This document shows positions 9,849 through 17,176 of a DNA stretch of 38,290 nt, one piece after another (the first letter of the stretch is position 1; every line of letters starts with the position of its first letter). The stretch is from an uncultured Lachnospiraceae bacterium (lineage in GTDB: Bacteria; Bacillota; Clostridia; Lachnospirales; Lachnospiraceae), in the NCBI GenBank assembly GCA_946616305.1, contig CAMOIV010000003.1, positions 1 through 38,290 of the forward strand. Direction: 5' to 3'. Under the pieces are notes generated by a model, which made no database searches, was not told the DNA's origin, and worked only from the letters and a program-made list of their open reading frames with translations. The translations under genes were made by a program, and so were the position numbers.

Positions 9849-12058
9849 TGCAGCTTGCCGGCGTAATCGACCACATAATCTATTTTAAAGAAGAGAGTTC
9901 ATATACCGTTCTCATACTCAACGCCACCGACGGGGAAGCATATACCTGCGTGGGAGAGCTTCCCGGGCTTTCCCCCGGTGAGGCGGTGATCTTTGAAGGC
10001 GATTTGGCCATCAATCCCAAATACGGAGTACAATTTCAGGTTTCAGGGTTTTCATTCAGTGCCATGGATGATGAGGCATCTGTGTTAAGATATCTGTCCT
10101 CGGGCTTTGTAAAAGGCATAGGTCCGGGCCTTGCAAAAAGGATAGTGGACAGATTCGGACAGGAGACCTTCAGGATCATGGAGGAGGAGCCCGAGCGTCT
10201 TGCAGAGATAAAGGGCATATCATTGAGGATGGCCGTTTCCATGGCAAGATCCTTTGAAGAAAGGGCGGGAAGCCGCCAGGCCATCTCATTCCTCATGCAG
10301 TACAATATAAGCCCGAACCTTGGGAAAAAGATATATGACCGGTACAAAGACGAAGTCTATGAGATCATCCGCAGCAATCCATACAGGCTTATCGAGGATA
10401 TAGACGGCGTAGGCTTTGAAACTGCAGACAGGCTGGCAGAGAGGACCGGTATCGCCAGGGATTCGGAATACAGGATCAGATCCGCCGTAATATATCTGTT
10501 GTCTTCCGCCCTGGCCCAGGGAAGCGTCTGTCTGACCCGGGAGGAGCTTATGGAGCGCGCCCTGGAGATTCTTGATGTGGACAGGGATCTTATCCTTAGA
10601 CAGCTTGACAACCTGTCCGTGGAACGCAAGATCATAAGGGAAGAAGAGGAAGGGACCTCCTACATTTACGGCGAGAATGCCTATTATACGGAAGCAGAGA
10701 TCGCCAGGCTTCTTTTCGACCTTAACCTGGGGGCGGCAAAGGATGAAAAGAAGGCATATGAAGCGGTCTTAAACCTGGAGAAGCAGGAGAGGATAACCCT
10801 TGAGGATATGCAAAGAGAAGCCGTGGTGGGAGCGATCTGTGATACGGTTTCCGTGATAACAGGTGGCCCCGGAACCGGCAAAACGACCATAACAAATCTG
10901 ATAATAAGGTATTTTGAGAGCCTCGGAATGGACATCACACTGGCAGCGCCTACCGGAAGAGCGGCAAAGAGACTGTCGGAAGCCACAGGCTGTGAGGCAA
11001 AGACAATACACAGGCTGCTGGGAGCAGGGGCTGTGGCAGAAGACACGGGCAGGGCGTATTTCATGCATGACAGGGAAAACCCTCTGGAGACCGATGTGAT
11101 AATCGTAGATGAAATGTCCATGGTGGATATGTTTGTATTCAGGGCAATGATAAGAGCGATCGTTCCGGGTACCAGACTGATCCTTGTGGGAGATTCAGAT
11201 CAGCTTCCGTCCGTGGGACCCGGTGCCGTATTGCGGGATATCATAGGGGCAGGCTGTTTCAGGGTGACGAAGCTGAACAGGATATACAGGCAGTCCGAGG
11301 CCTCGGCTATAGTCCGGAATGCCCATCTGATCATAGAGGGCAGGGATGTGGACCTTGATGAGAAGAGTTCGGATTTCTTCTTTCTCGAGAGGAGCGATCC
11401 GGAACGTATCATCATGGGCATGATATATCTTGCACAGAAAAAGCTGTCGGGCCACCTTGGATGTGACCCATTGGAGATACAGATCATGACTCCCATGAGA
11501 AAGGGAGTCCTTGGGGTGGAGAATCTGAACGTGAGGCTTCAGGAGGCAATGAACCCGCCTGATCCAAAAAAGAGGGAGATCGCAACACCAAACGGGATCA
11601 TCAGAGCCGGGGATAAGGTCATGCAGATCAAGAACGATTACGAGATGCCCTGGGAGATATCTAATAAAAGAGGGATGGTGTGCGAGACGGGAACCGGAGT
11701 GTTTAACGGAGACATAGGAAAGGTACTGTCAGTCTCTTTCGATTCATGTTATGTGAGGTTCGATGATGACAGGGAGGCTGTATACAAGGGAGATGCCGTT
11801 TCGGAACTGGAGCTGGCATATGCCATAACGGTGCACAAGTCCCAGGGCAGTGAGTACAAGGGTGTGATCATACCTCTGCTTGGAGGGCCGAAGATGCTGA
11901 TGAACCGCAACCTGCTTTATACGGCAGTGACCAGGGCAAAGGAGCTTGTGTGCATCATGGGTTCGAAACAGGCTGTAAAGGAGATGATAAGCAACGAAAG
12001 AGAGGAAAAAAGATACACGGGTCTTCAGAGGCGGCTATTGGAGATCATGGGTACTTGA
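9848..12058 (+). CDS. recD2: ATP-dependent RecD-like DNA helicase RecD2
   Basis: This is a superfamily 1B 5'-3' helicase of the RecD2 type, which acts without RecBC in DNA repair and replication-fork maintenance. The 736-residue protein has the long N-terminal region of RecD2: an OB-like start, then tandem helix-hairpin-helix repeats (GFVKGIGPGLAKRI near 87-100, DIDGVGFETADRL near 184-196). The helicase core has Walker A GGPGTGKT at 339-346, DEMSM Walker B near 421-425, GDSDQLPSVGPG, and the terminal helicase motif AYAITVHKSQGSEYKGVI. The start overlaps the flgJ stop, indicating translational coupling. Its 3' end runs into the comF region, where the frame changes by +1 (see comF). Confidence 0.95.
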   Translation: MQLAGVIDHIIYFKEESSYTVLILNATDGEAYTCVGELPGLSPGEAVIFEGDLAINPKYGVQFQVSGFSFSAMDDEASVLRYLSSGFVKGIGPGLAKRIVDRFGQETFRIMEEEPERLAEIKGISLRMAVSMARSFEERAGSRQAISFLMQYNISPNLGKKIYDRYKDEVYEIIRSNPYRLIEDIDGVGFETADRLAERTGIARDSEYRIRSAVIYLLSSALAQGSVCLTREELMERALEILDVDRDLILRQLDNLSVERKIIREEEEGTSYIYGENAYYTEAEIARLLFDLNLGAAKDEKKAYEAVLNLEKQERITLEDMQREAVVGAICDTVSVITGGPGTGKTTITNLIIRYFESLGMDITLAAPTGRAAKRLSEATGCEAKTIHRLLGAGAVAEDTGRAYFMHDRENPLETDVIIVDEMSMVDMFVFRAMIRAIVPGTRLILVGDSDQLPSVGPGAVLRDIIGAGCFRVTKLNRIYRQSEASAIVRNAHLIIEGRDVDLDEKSSDFFFLERSDPERIIMGMIYLAQKKLSGHLGCDPLEIQIMTPMRKGVLGVENLNVRLQEAMNPPDPKKREIATPNGIIRAGDKVMQIKNDYEMPWEISNKRGMVCETGTGVFNGDIGKVLSVSFDSCYVRFDDDREAVYKGDAVSELELAYAITVHKSQGSEYKGVIIPLLGGPKMLMNRNLLYTAVTRAKELVCIMGSKQAVKEMISNEREEKRYTGLQRRLLEIMGT

Positions 12059-12062
12059 TCTC

Positions 12063-12758
12063 CTGTTTCCCGTTAGATGCCCCTTTTGCGACGATATACT
12101 GCCCTATGGACTTAAGGGTCTGTGCTTTGACTGCAGGAGGAAGCTGAAGGAGGGTGCCCTTCTGATCGGAAGGGATCACTGCATGAGGTGCGGCAAGCTC
12201 CTGGAAAAAGGAGAGATCGAGTATTGCAGAGACTGTAAAAAGACAGTCCACAGCTTTGACAGGGGAAGAGCGCTGTATGTATATAATGATACGGTAAAAG
12301 CCGCAATAACAAGGTTCAAATTCGGCAACAGACCCGAATACGCCGGGTACTTCGGCGAACAAACGACGTCACATCTTGAGGACTTTATCATGAACAGCCG
12401 ACCCGATGCCATAGTCCCGGTGCCTGTTTCAAAAGAAAAACTGAAGCGGCGGGGATACAATCAGGCAGAGCTTCTGGCACGTCAGATATCATCAAGGACC
12501 GGGATCCCGGTGAATACATCCATGGTAACGAGAATACAGGATACTATACCCATGAAGGAGCTTGGAAGAGCGGAGCGAATGAAAAACCTTAAAGGGGTTT
12601 TCAAAGTGGGTGTTATTGATGTAGAATGTAGGAACGTCTTAGTAGTGGATGATATTTATACTACGGGCAGTACGATGGATGCTATGGCTGATGTATTAAA
12701 GCAGAACGGGGTGGAGAGAGTATTCTTTGTGACTCTGGCTGCCGGTATATCGGTTTAG
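12063..12758 (+). CDS. comF: ComF-family amidophosphoribosyltransferase-like protein; start codon uncertain
   Basis: The C-terminal half is a phosphoribosyltransferase fold with the PRPP loop VLVVDDIYTTGST, and PVPVSKEKLKRRGYNQAELLA is the other ComF hallmark. ComFC proteins are needed for DNA uptake in Bacillus. The first ATG in frame (12183) gives only 191 residues and removes the first zinc-finger cysteines. Upstream the same frame encodes LDLLFPVRCPFCDD, then LCFDCRRK, ahead of CMRCGK and YCRDCKK, so four Cys-x2-Cys knuckles appear only with the longer form. No ATG, GTG or TTG exists in frame between the stop at 11988 and 12183; CTG 12063 gives 231 residues, a normal length. The start given here is therefore a guess. 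Start by reinitiation, frameshift or a sequence error near 12049 are all possible. yvyF follows, as in Bacillus. Confidence 0.8.
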   Translation: MFPVRCPFCDDILPYGLKGLCFDCRRKLKEGALLIGRDHCMRCGKLLEKGEIEYCRDCKKTVHSFDRGRALYVYNDTVKAAITRFKFGNRPEYAGYFGEQTTSHLEDFIMNSRPDAIVPVPVSKEKLKRRGYNQAELLARQISSRTGIPVNTSMVTRIQDTIPMKELGRAERMKNLKGVFKVGVIDVECRNVLVVDDIYTTGSTMDAMADVLKQNGVERVFFVTLAAGISV

Positions 12759-12792
12759 GGCATAAATTCATTATCTTGATAGGAGAATAGCC

Positions 12793-13200
12793 ATGGAAGT
12801 TAAGAATTGTCGTAAGTGCGGAAGGATATTCAACTATATCGGAGGTATGCCGATTTGTCCTATGTGTAAGGAGAACCTGGAGAAGAAATTCGAAGAGGTT
12901 AAGAATTATATCAGAGAGAATCCTCAGTCAGGCATTCCCGACATCTCCAGGGATTGTGAGGTTGAAACGGGACAGATACAGCAGTGGATCCGCGAGGAGA
13001 GGCTGGTATTTGCGGATGATTCACCGGTGGGCATACCCTGTGAGAGATGCGGGACCATGATCCACAGCGGCAGATACTGTGATAAGTGTAAAGCCGAGCT
13101 GGCAAGCGGACTGAACAATTCCATAGCAAAGCCTCAGGCACCGGTCAATGAGCCCAAGAAGAACACAAGGGACAACCCGGCCATGAGGTTCTTAAGATGA
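12793..13200 (+). CDS. yvyF: YvyF-like flagellar operon protein with zinc knuckles
   Basis: The 135-residue protein matches the flagellar operon protein family that includes Bacillus YvyF. An N-terminal zinc ribbon has CRKCGRIFNYIGGMPICPMC (residues about 6-25), a central winged-helix-like region follows (IPDISRDCEVETGQIQQWIR), and there is a second knuckle CERCG...CDKCKAE. The role is thought to be regulation of flagellar assembly, but it is not well defined. The comF-yvyF order is conserved with Bacillus, which strengthens both calls. A GGAGAA ribosome site precedes the ATG. The stop overlaps the next gene by ATGA. Confidence 0.85.
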   Translation: MEVKNCRKCGRIFNYIGGMPICPMCKENLEKKFEEVKNYIRENPQSGIPDISRDCEVETGQIQQWIREERLVFADDSPVGIPCERCGTMIHSGRYCDKCKAELASGLNNSIAKPQAPVNEPKKNTRDNPAMRFLR

Positions 13201-13601
13201 GCACCATAGATGGTGACAGAGTGATGCTGATGACCAGGATGGCCTCTTTTGAAGAGAACGAAGGCAAAGAGGCTATCAGGATCTGTAACTATTTCAGGAG
13301 CGATTACGTTACATTGAATGTTGTCAGATCCATTGTTTCCGCCACAGTTTCCTACGGACTTGTCCTGGGACTGTACATCTACTACAACATAGATCAGCTA
13401 CTTCAGGATATATATACGATGGATCTGATCGAAACCGGCAGAAGGCTCATCACCGCATATGTGATATTTGCGGGAGCTTTCGGCATCATAGCCTATGTCG
13501 TGTACTCCTTCAGATACGATAAAGCCAAAAAGCAGCTCAAGGATTATAATTATGCCTTACGGGAGCTGCTTAATATACAGGAAGTAGACATCGATGGATA
13601 A
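13197..13601 (+). CDS. Uncharacterised two-helix membrane protein
   Basis: I do not recognise this 134-residue protein. It has a soluble N terminus of about 42 residues, a transmembrane helix at about 43-64 (SIVSATVSYGLVLGLYIYY), a loop of about 20 residues, a second helix at about 84-105, and a basic amphipathic tail (RYDKAKKQLKDYNYALREL). Two helices imply both ends lie on the same side, probably the cytoplasm. The start codon overlaps the yvyF stop and its own end overlaps the next gene by 8 bases, so it is translationally linked to both. Context between flagellar and c-di-AMP genes does not fix a role. Confidence 0.8.
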   Translation: MSTIDGDRVMLMTRMASFEENEGKEAIRICNYFRSDYVTLNVVRSIVSATVSYGLVLGLYIYYNIDQLLQDIYTMDLIETGRRLITAYVIFAGAFGIIAYVVYSFRYDKAKKQLKDYNYALRELLNIQEVDIDG

Positions 13602-14541
13602 TATTTATGAAATAAGAGATTACATAGAAGGATTTGTCAGCCGTTTTGAGATATGGATCAAGGCAGCTTTCAGATTCATTCTTGCCATGATCACCCTTTC
13701 CGTGGTAAACGGCAGATTGGGATATATGGAGAGGCTCGATTCCTCAACCATAGTGGTGGCAGTATCTCTTTTATGCGCACTGATGCCCTCGGGGATGATC
13801 GTATTCTTCGCGGCTGTCTTTGTTGTTCTTCATGCATATGCCCTTTCCCTGGAAGTGGCTATCATAGTTCTGGCATTGTTCCTGCTGATGTTTCTGCTTT
13901 ATTTCAGATTCACACCCAATGATACTCTGGCGGTGATACTGACACCGATTTCATTCCTCGTAGGGATACCCCACACCATGCCTCTCATATACGGCCTTTG
14001 CGGTTCTCCGTTTTCGGCACTTTCTGTAGGCTTCGGTGCGATCTCTTATTTCACGGTGGACTACGTTTCCGATTCCGCGGATAAGATCAAGGGCATGACG
14101 GATGCCACCACGGTGGAGCGTTTCAGGACCATTCTTGACGGGATGATCAAGAACCGTACCATGATGGCCTATGTTATCGCTTTTGCCGCCACCGTGGTAC
14201 TTGTGAGCATAATAAGACGGCTGCCCATTAAGCATGCATGGTCCATAGCCATAGGCCTCGGTGCAGCCACTGAGATAATAATGCTTATGATACTGTCCGT
14301 CAGGCTTAATGCGGATATAAACATCCCGCCGCTCTTTGTGGGGACCATCATAGCCACAGCCATAGCATTCCTGTATAAGCTGTTCGTATTCAGCGTCGAT
14401 TATGCAAGGACGGAGAGAGTCCAGTTTGAGGACGACAGCTATGTGTACTACGTGAAGGCGGTTCCCAAGATCAAGACCTCCGTAAAAAGGAGGATGGCAA
14501 AGGACAGGAAAGAGAAAAAAGAGCAGGAAGAAGACTATTAA
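13594..14541 (+). CDS. Uncharacterised polytopic membrane protein
   Basis: The 315-residue protein has roughly seven or eight hydrophobic helices between residues 22 and 271. It ends in a cytoplasmic-looking tail rich in Lys, Arg and Glu (KRRMAKDRKEKKEQEEDY). A hydrophilic loop at about 165-192 (SDSADKIKGMTDATTVERF) splits the helices into two groups. I do not recognise a catalytic motif or a transporter signature. It overlaps the upstream small membrane gene by 8 bases and its TAA is followed directly by the cdaA ATG. Close coupling on both sides suggests that the two unknown proteins act together, possibly near CdaA at the membrane; that is inference. Confidence 0.8.
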   Translation: MDNIYEIRDYIEGFVSRFEIWIKAAFRFILAMITLSVVNGRLGYMERLDSSTIVVAVSLLCALMPSGMIVFFAAVFVVLHAYALSLEVAIIVLALFLLMFLLYFRFTPNDTLAVILTPISFLVGIPHTMPLIYGLCGSPFSALSVGFGAISYFTVDYVSDSADKIKGMTDATTVERFRTILDGMIKNRTMMAYVIAFAATVVLVSIIRRLPIKHAWSIAIGLGAATEIIMLMILSVRLNADINIPPLFVGTIIATAIAFLYKLFVFSVDYARTERVQFEDDSYVYYVKAVPKIKTSVKRRMAKDRKEKKEQEEDY

Positions 14542-15402
14542 ATGCAGCAGATCATTGATATGATCAAAAACTTCATAAGCTTCGACTCAATACCGGCGAT
14601 GGGGATCACAGATTATCTTGAGATCCTCATTATAGCATTTCTGGTATATGAGGTGATGATATGGGTCCGCGAGACCAGGGCATGGTCACTGATGAAGGGT
14701 GTGGTTGTGATCATACTTTTCGTGCTGTTTGCATATCTTCTCCAGATGACTACCATACTGTGGCTGGTCCGCAACGGATTCAGCGTACTCATCATGGCAG
14801 CCCTTATCATATTTCAGCCGGAGCTCAGGAGAGCTCTGGATCACCTGGGCAGGAAGAATTTCGTTTCCTCCTTCTTCAGCTTCAATAATTCAAACGTCAA
14901 CGAGCGTTTCTCCGATAAGACCATGAATGAGGTCATAAAGGCCAGCTACGAGATGGGAAGAGAGAGAACGGGAGCCCTCATAGTCATACGCCAGGAGGAT
15001 CCCTTGAATGAATACATCAATACCGGCATAGAGGTAGATGCGGTAGTTACAAGTCAGCTGCTCATCAACATTTTCGAGCATAATACTCCTCTTCACGACG
15101 GAGCAGTGATCATAGAAGGCGACAGGGTGATCTCGGCGACCTGCTATCTGCCCCTTTCAGACAACATGGAGCTTTCCAAGGATCTGGGCACCCGGCACAG
15201 AGCGGGAGTCGGTATATCCGAAGCCACAGATTCTCTCACCATAATCGTATCCGAGGAGACCGGCAGGGTATCCGTAGCTTATGAGGGAAGCTTAAACAGA
15301 AACGTGGATCAGGATACGTTAAGGGATGAGCTCACAAGGCTTCAGAACAAGACGGTTATAGATAATAAGAGAAGCATAATCAAAGGGAGGACGAAGAAAT
15401 GA
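14542..15402 (+). CDS. cdaA: Diadenylate cyclase CdaA (c-di-AMP synthase)
   Basis: CdaA condenses two ATP into the second messenger cyclic di-AMP, which controls osmolyte and potassium transport and cell-wall homeostasis. The 286-residue protein has three N-terminal transmembrane helices (about 24-42, 52-68 and 74-91) and a DisA_N/DAC domain. The catalytic DGA motif lies at 186-188 in TPLHDGAVI and the RHR motif at 218-220 in GTRHRAGVG, both intact. The ATG follows the upstream stop without a gap, and the stop overlaps the next start (ATGA). The following YbbR gene is the usual partner CdaR. The glmM gene that completes the Bacillus cluster is absent here. Confidence 0.96.
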   Translation: MQQIIDMIKNFISFDSIPAMGITDYLEILIIAFLVYEVMIWVRETRAWSLMKGVVVIILFVLFAYLLQMTTILWLVRNGFSVLIMAALIIFQPELRRALDHLGRKNFVSSFFSFNNSNVNERFSDKTMNEVIKASYEMGRERTGALIVIRQEDPLNEYINTGIEVDAVVTSQLLINIFEHNTPLHDGAVIIEGDRVISATCYLPLSDNMELSKDLGTRHRAGVGISEATDSLTIIVSEETGRVSVAYEGSLNRNVDQDTLRDELTRLQNKTVIDNKRSIIKGRTKK

Positions 15403-16751
15403 AAAAACGTCTGACCGACATTTTCCGCTTTTTGACAAAAAACATAGTGGTCAAGCTTCTTTCGCTGTTCCTGGCCTTACTGATCTGGCTTGTGGTGGTA
15501 AGTATAGATAATCCCGTGAAGGATCAGACCTTTACCCAGATACCGGTCACGGTCCTTAACGGCCAGATATTCGAACAGGAAGGGCAGGCCTATGAGCTGT
15601 CAGAGAATTCCCAGACCGTGGCTGTAACGGTCAGGGCAGAAAGAACGGTGCTCTCCCAGCTTTCAAGAGACGATTTCACCGCTACGGTGGATATGAACAA
15701 CTACTCCAACGGCAGAGTACCCATCAATGTTAAGGCAAACAGACTGTCTGACAGGATCGCCAGCATAACCCCCCGTTCTTCGTATGCCACCGTGCATGTT
15801 GAGGAGCTGGGCACCAAGCAGTTCTCAATAGATTATGAGATATCCGGAGAACCGGAGACGGGATATTCCGTAGGAGACGTGGTCCTTGCGAACAACGTGG
15901 TCAGAGTACAGGGACCGGAGTCGGTAGTGAATACCATAGACCGCGCAGTGGTCGTCATATCCGCACAGGGCATGACAAGGGATATGAGAACAGAGGCTCC
16001 CATCGTATTCATCGATCATAACGGTGATGAGGTGGATACAAGCGCACTGGAGCTCTCAAGGACCTCTGTTTCCGCTACAGTGGAGATATGGAAGGATAAG
16101 GAGGTCAGCATAACCTACGGCTATACGGGCACTCCGGCAGAGGGCTTCTCGGCCACAGGCAAGGTTGTGGCTACCATAAACTCTCTTCTGGTAGGCGGAG
16201 ATCCCGAGATCCTGGATGAGCTGACAAGCATCAGTATCCCCGCCAGCGAGATCGATATCACAGGGGCTACGGAAAGCGTTATAAAGACTATAGACCTGGC
16301 AGCTTATCTTCCTTCCAAGGTGCATGTGGCAAACGAGTCCGAGGACACCGTATCCACCATAACCGTGGAGATAGTGGCAATGAGCCTGCTGAATGTTGAA
16401 GTACCTGCTGCAAATATAACCATAAGCAATGTTCCCGAAGGGTTTACTGCAGTCATGGGGGACGGGGCGACAACTGTCGTTACAGGCGTGAGAGGTCTGC
16501 CGGATGTACTGGCAACCGTCAACGGCTCCATGCTCACCGGACATATAGACATGAATGAGGTCAAAGCCAAGAATAATATTGAGGAATGGACCACGGGACT
16601 GTATGATGCAGATGTGGTATTTGCATATCCCGAAGGGGTATACGGAAGCGGCGTTGTGACCACCGTAAAGATATTTGTTCAGGAGGGTGCGTTGATCTCT
16701 GCACCCGACTCGCCGGCTGCCGATAATTCCGGTACAGATAATGAAAGATGA
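15399..16751 (+). CDS. cdaR: YbbR-domain protein CdaR, regulator of the diadenylate cyclase
   Basis: This is an extracytoplasmic protein anchored by one N-terminal helix (VVKLLSLFLALLIWLVVVSI, about residues 18-37) and followed by several YbbR repeats. The start of the first is visible as VDNPV-type sequence SIDNPVKDQTF and the repeats contain the typical VTVRA and GPESVVNTI segments. In Bacillus and related bacteria CdaR binds CdaA and alters c-di-AMP production. The length of 450 residues fits three or four YbbR domains. It starts inside the cdaA stop (ATGA), and its own stop lies just before the HPr promoter, so it closes the long operon. Confidence 0.92.
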   Translation: MKKRLTDIFRFLTKNIVVKLLSLFLALLIWLVVVSIDNPVKDQTFTQIPVTVLNGQIFEQEGQAYELSENSQTVAVTVRAERTVLSQLSRDDFTATVDMNNYSNGRVPINVKANRLSDRIASITPRSSYATVHVEELGTKQFSIDYEISGEPETGYSVGDVVLANNVVRVQGPESVVNTIDRAVVVISAQGMTRDMRTEAPIVFIDHNGDEVDTSALELSRTSVSATVEIWKDKEVSITYGYTGTPAEGFSATGKVVATINSLLVGGDPEILDELTSISIPASEIDITGATESVIKTIDLAAYLPSKVHVANESEDTVSTITVEIVAMSLLNVEVPAANITISNVPEGFTAVMGDGATTVVTGVRGLPDVLATVNGSMLTGHIDMNEVKAKNNIEEWTTGLYDADVVFAYPEGVYGSGVVTTVKIFVQEGALISAPDSPAADNSGTDNER

Positions 16752-16756
16752 TGGCA

Positions 16757-16785
16757 TTGAATAATTATTGAATATTTGGTATATT
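16757..16785 (+). promoter_or_regulatory. Promoter for the HPr gene
   Basis: TTGAAT (16757-16762) and TATATT (16780-16785) are 17 bases apart, and the -10 is preceded by TGG, an extended -10 element. It begins 6 bases after the cdaR stop and leaves a leader of about 29 bases before ATG 16821, allowing HPr to be transcribed apart from the upstream operon. Confidence 0.6.
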
Positions 16786-16820
16786 ATTGTAATAATATCC
16801 ACAGGGGAGACAGATTCAGA

Positions 16821-17084
16821 ATGGTTTCACAAAAAGTTACAATTAAAAACCCCACAGGACTTCACCTACGTCCGGCAGGAATCCTATGCAAGGAAGCTAT
16901 GCAGTACAAATCACTGATCACATTTAAGTTCAGAGAGAATACCGCCAATGCAAAGAGTGTCCTATCGGTTTTGGGAGCGTGCGTCAAGTGCGGTGATGAG
17001 ATCGAGATCTTCTGTGAAGGAGAGGACGAGGAGAAAGCGCTGAGAGCGCTGCTAAATGCCATCGAGTCCGGTCTCGGAGAATAA
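16821..17084 (+). CDS. ptsH: HPr family phosphocarrier protein
   Basis: HPr carries phosphate from enzyme I to sugar-specific PTS permeases and, in Firmicutes, takes part in catabolite control. The frame is open further upstream, but ATG 16821 behind GGGGAG gives the correct 87-residue protein. His15 lies in GLHLRPAG, and Ser46 in NAKSVLSVLG, at the exact positions for PTS phosphorylation and HPr-kinase phosphorylation. Leu at residue 16 replaces the Ala or Ser common in Bacillus HPr. Two cysteines in CVKC are not typical of Bacillus HPr. No ptsI neighbour is present, so it could be an HPr paralogue with a regulatory job. Confidence 0.9.
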   Translation: MVSQKVTIKNPTGLHLRPAGILCKEAMQYKSLITFKFRENTANAKSVLSVLGACVKCGDEIEIFCEGEDEEKALRALLNAIESGLGE

Positions 17085-17097
17085 GATCAAAGATCGT

Positions 17098-17131
17098 AAA
17101 GTCTCTCTGATGAACATCAGAGAGACTTTTA
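17098..17131 (+). terminator. Rho-independent terminator after HPr
   Basis: GTCTCTCTGATG (17101-17112) pairs completely with CATCAGAGAGAC (17115-17126); with a relaxed loop this is a 10-bp stem with a 6-base loop, preceded by AAA and followed by TTTT. It separates HPr from leuA. The leuA leader that remains (about 45 bases) is too short for a T-box or leader-peptide attenuator. Confidence 0.9.
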
Positions 17132-17176
17132 TAGTGTTTAAAGATATAAGATGCTTTACATACAGGAGGAGTGAAA

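Noticed and set aside
16056-16802. 248-codon minus-strand open frame opposite cdaR
   Set aside because: Cys-, His- and Tyr-rich composition of an antisense shadow, and it runs across the HPr promoter.
16776-16820. Longer HPr start at 16776
   Set aside because: It would add 15 residues that HPr proteins lack, overlaps the promoter -10, and has no ribosome site; ATG 16821 puts His15 and Ser46 at standard positions.
17132-17176. T-box or leucine attenuator upstream of leuA
   Set aside because: Only about 45 bases lie between the HPr terminator and the leuA start, and no leader peptide or T-box sequence is visible.
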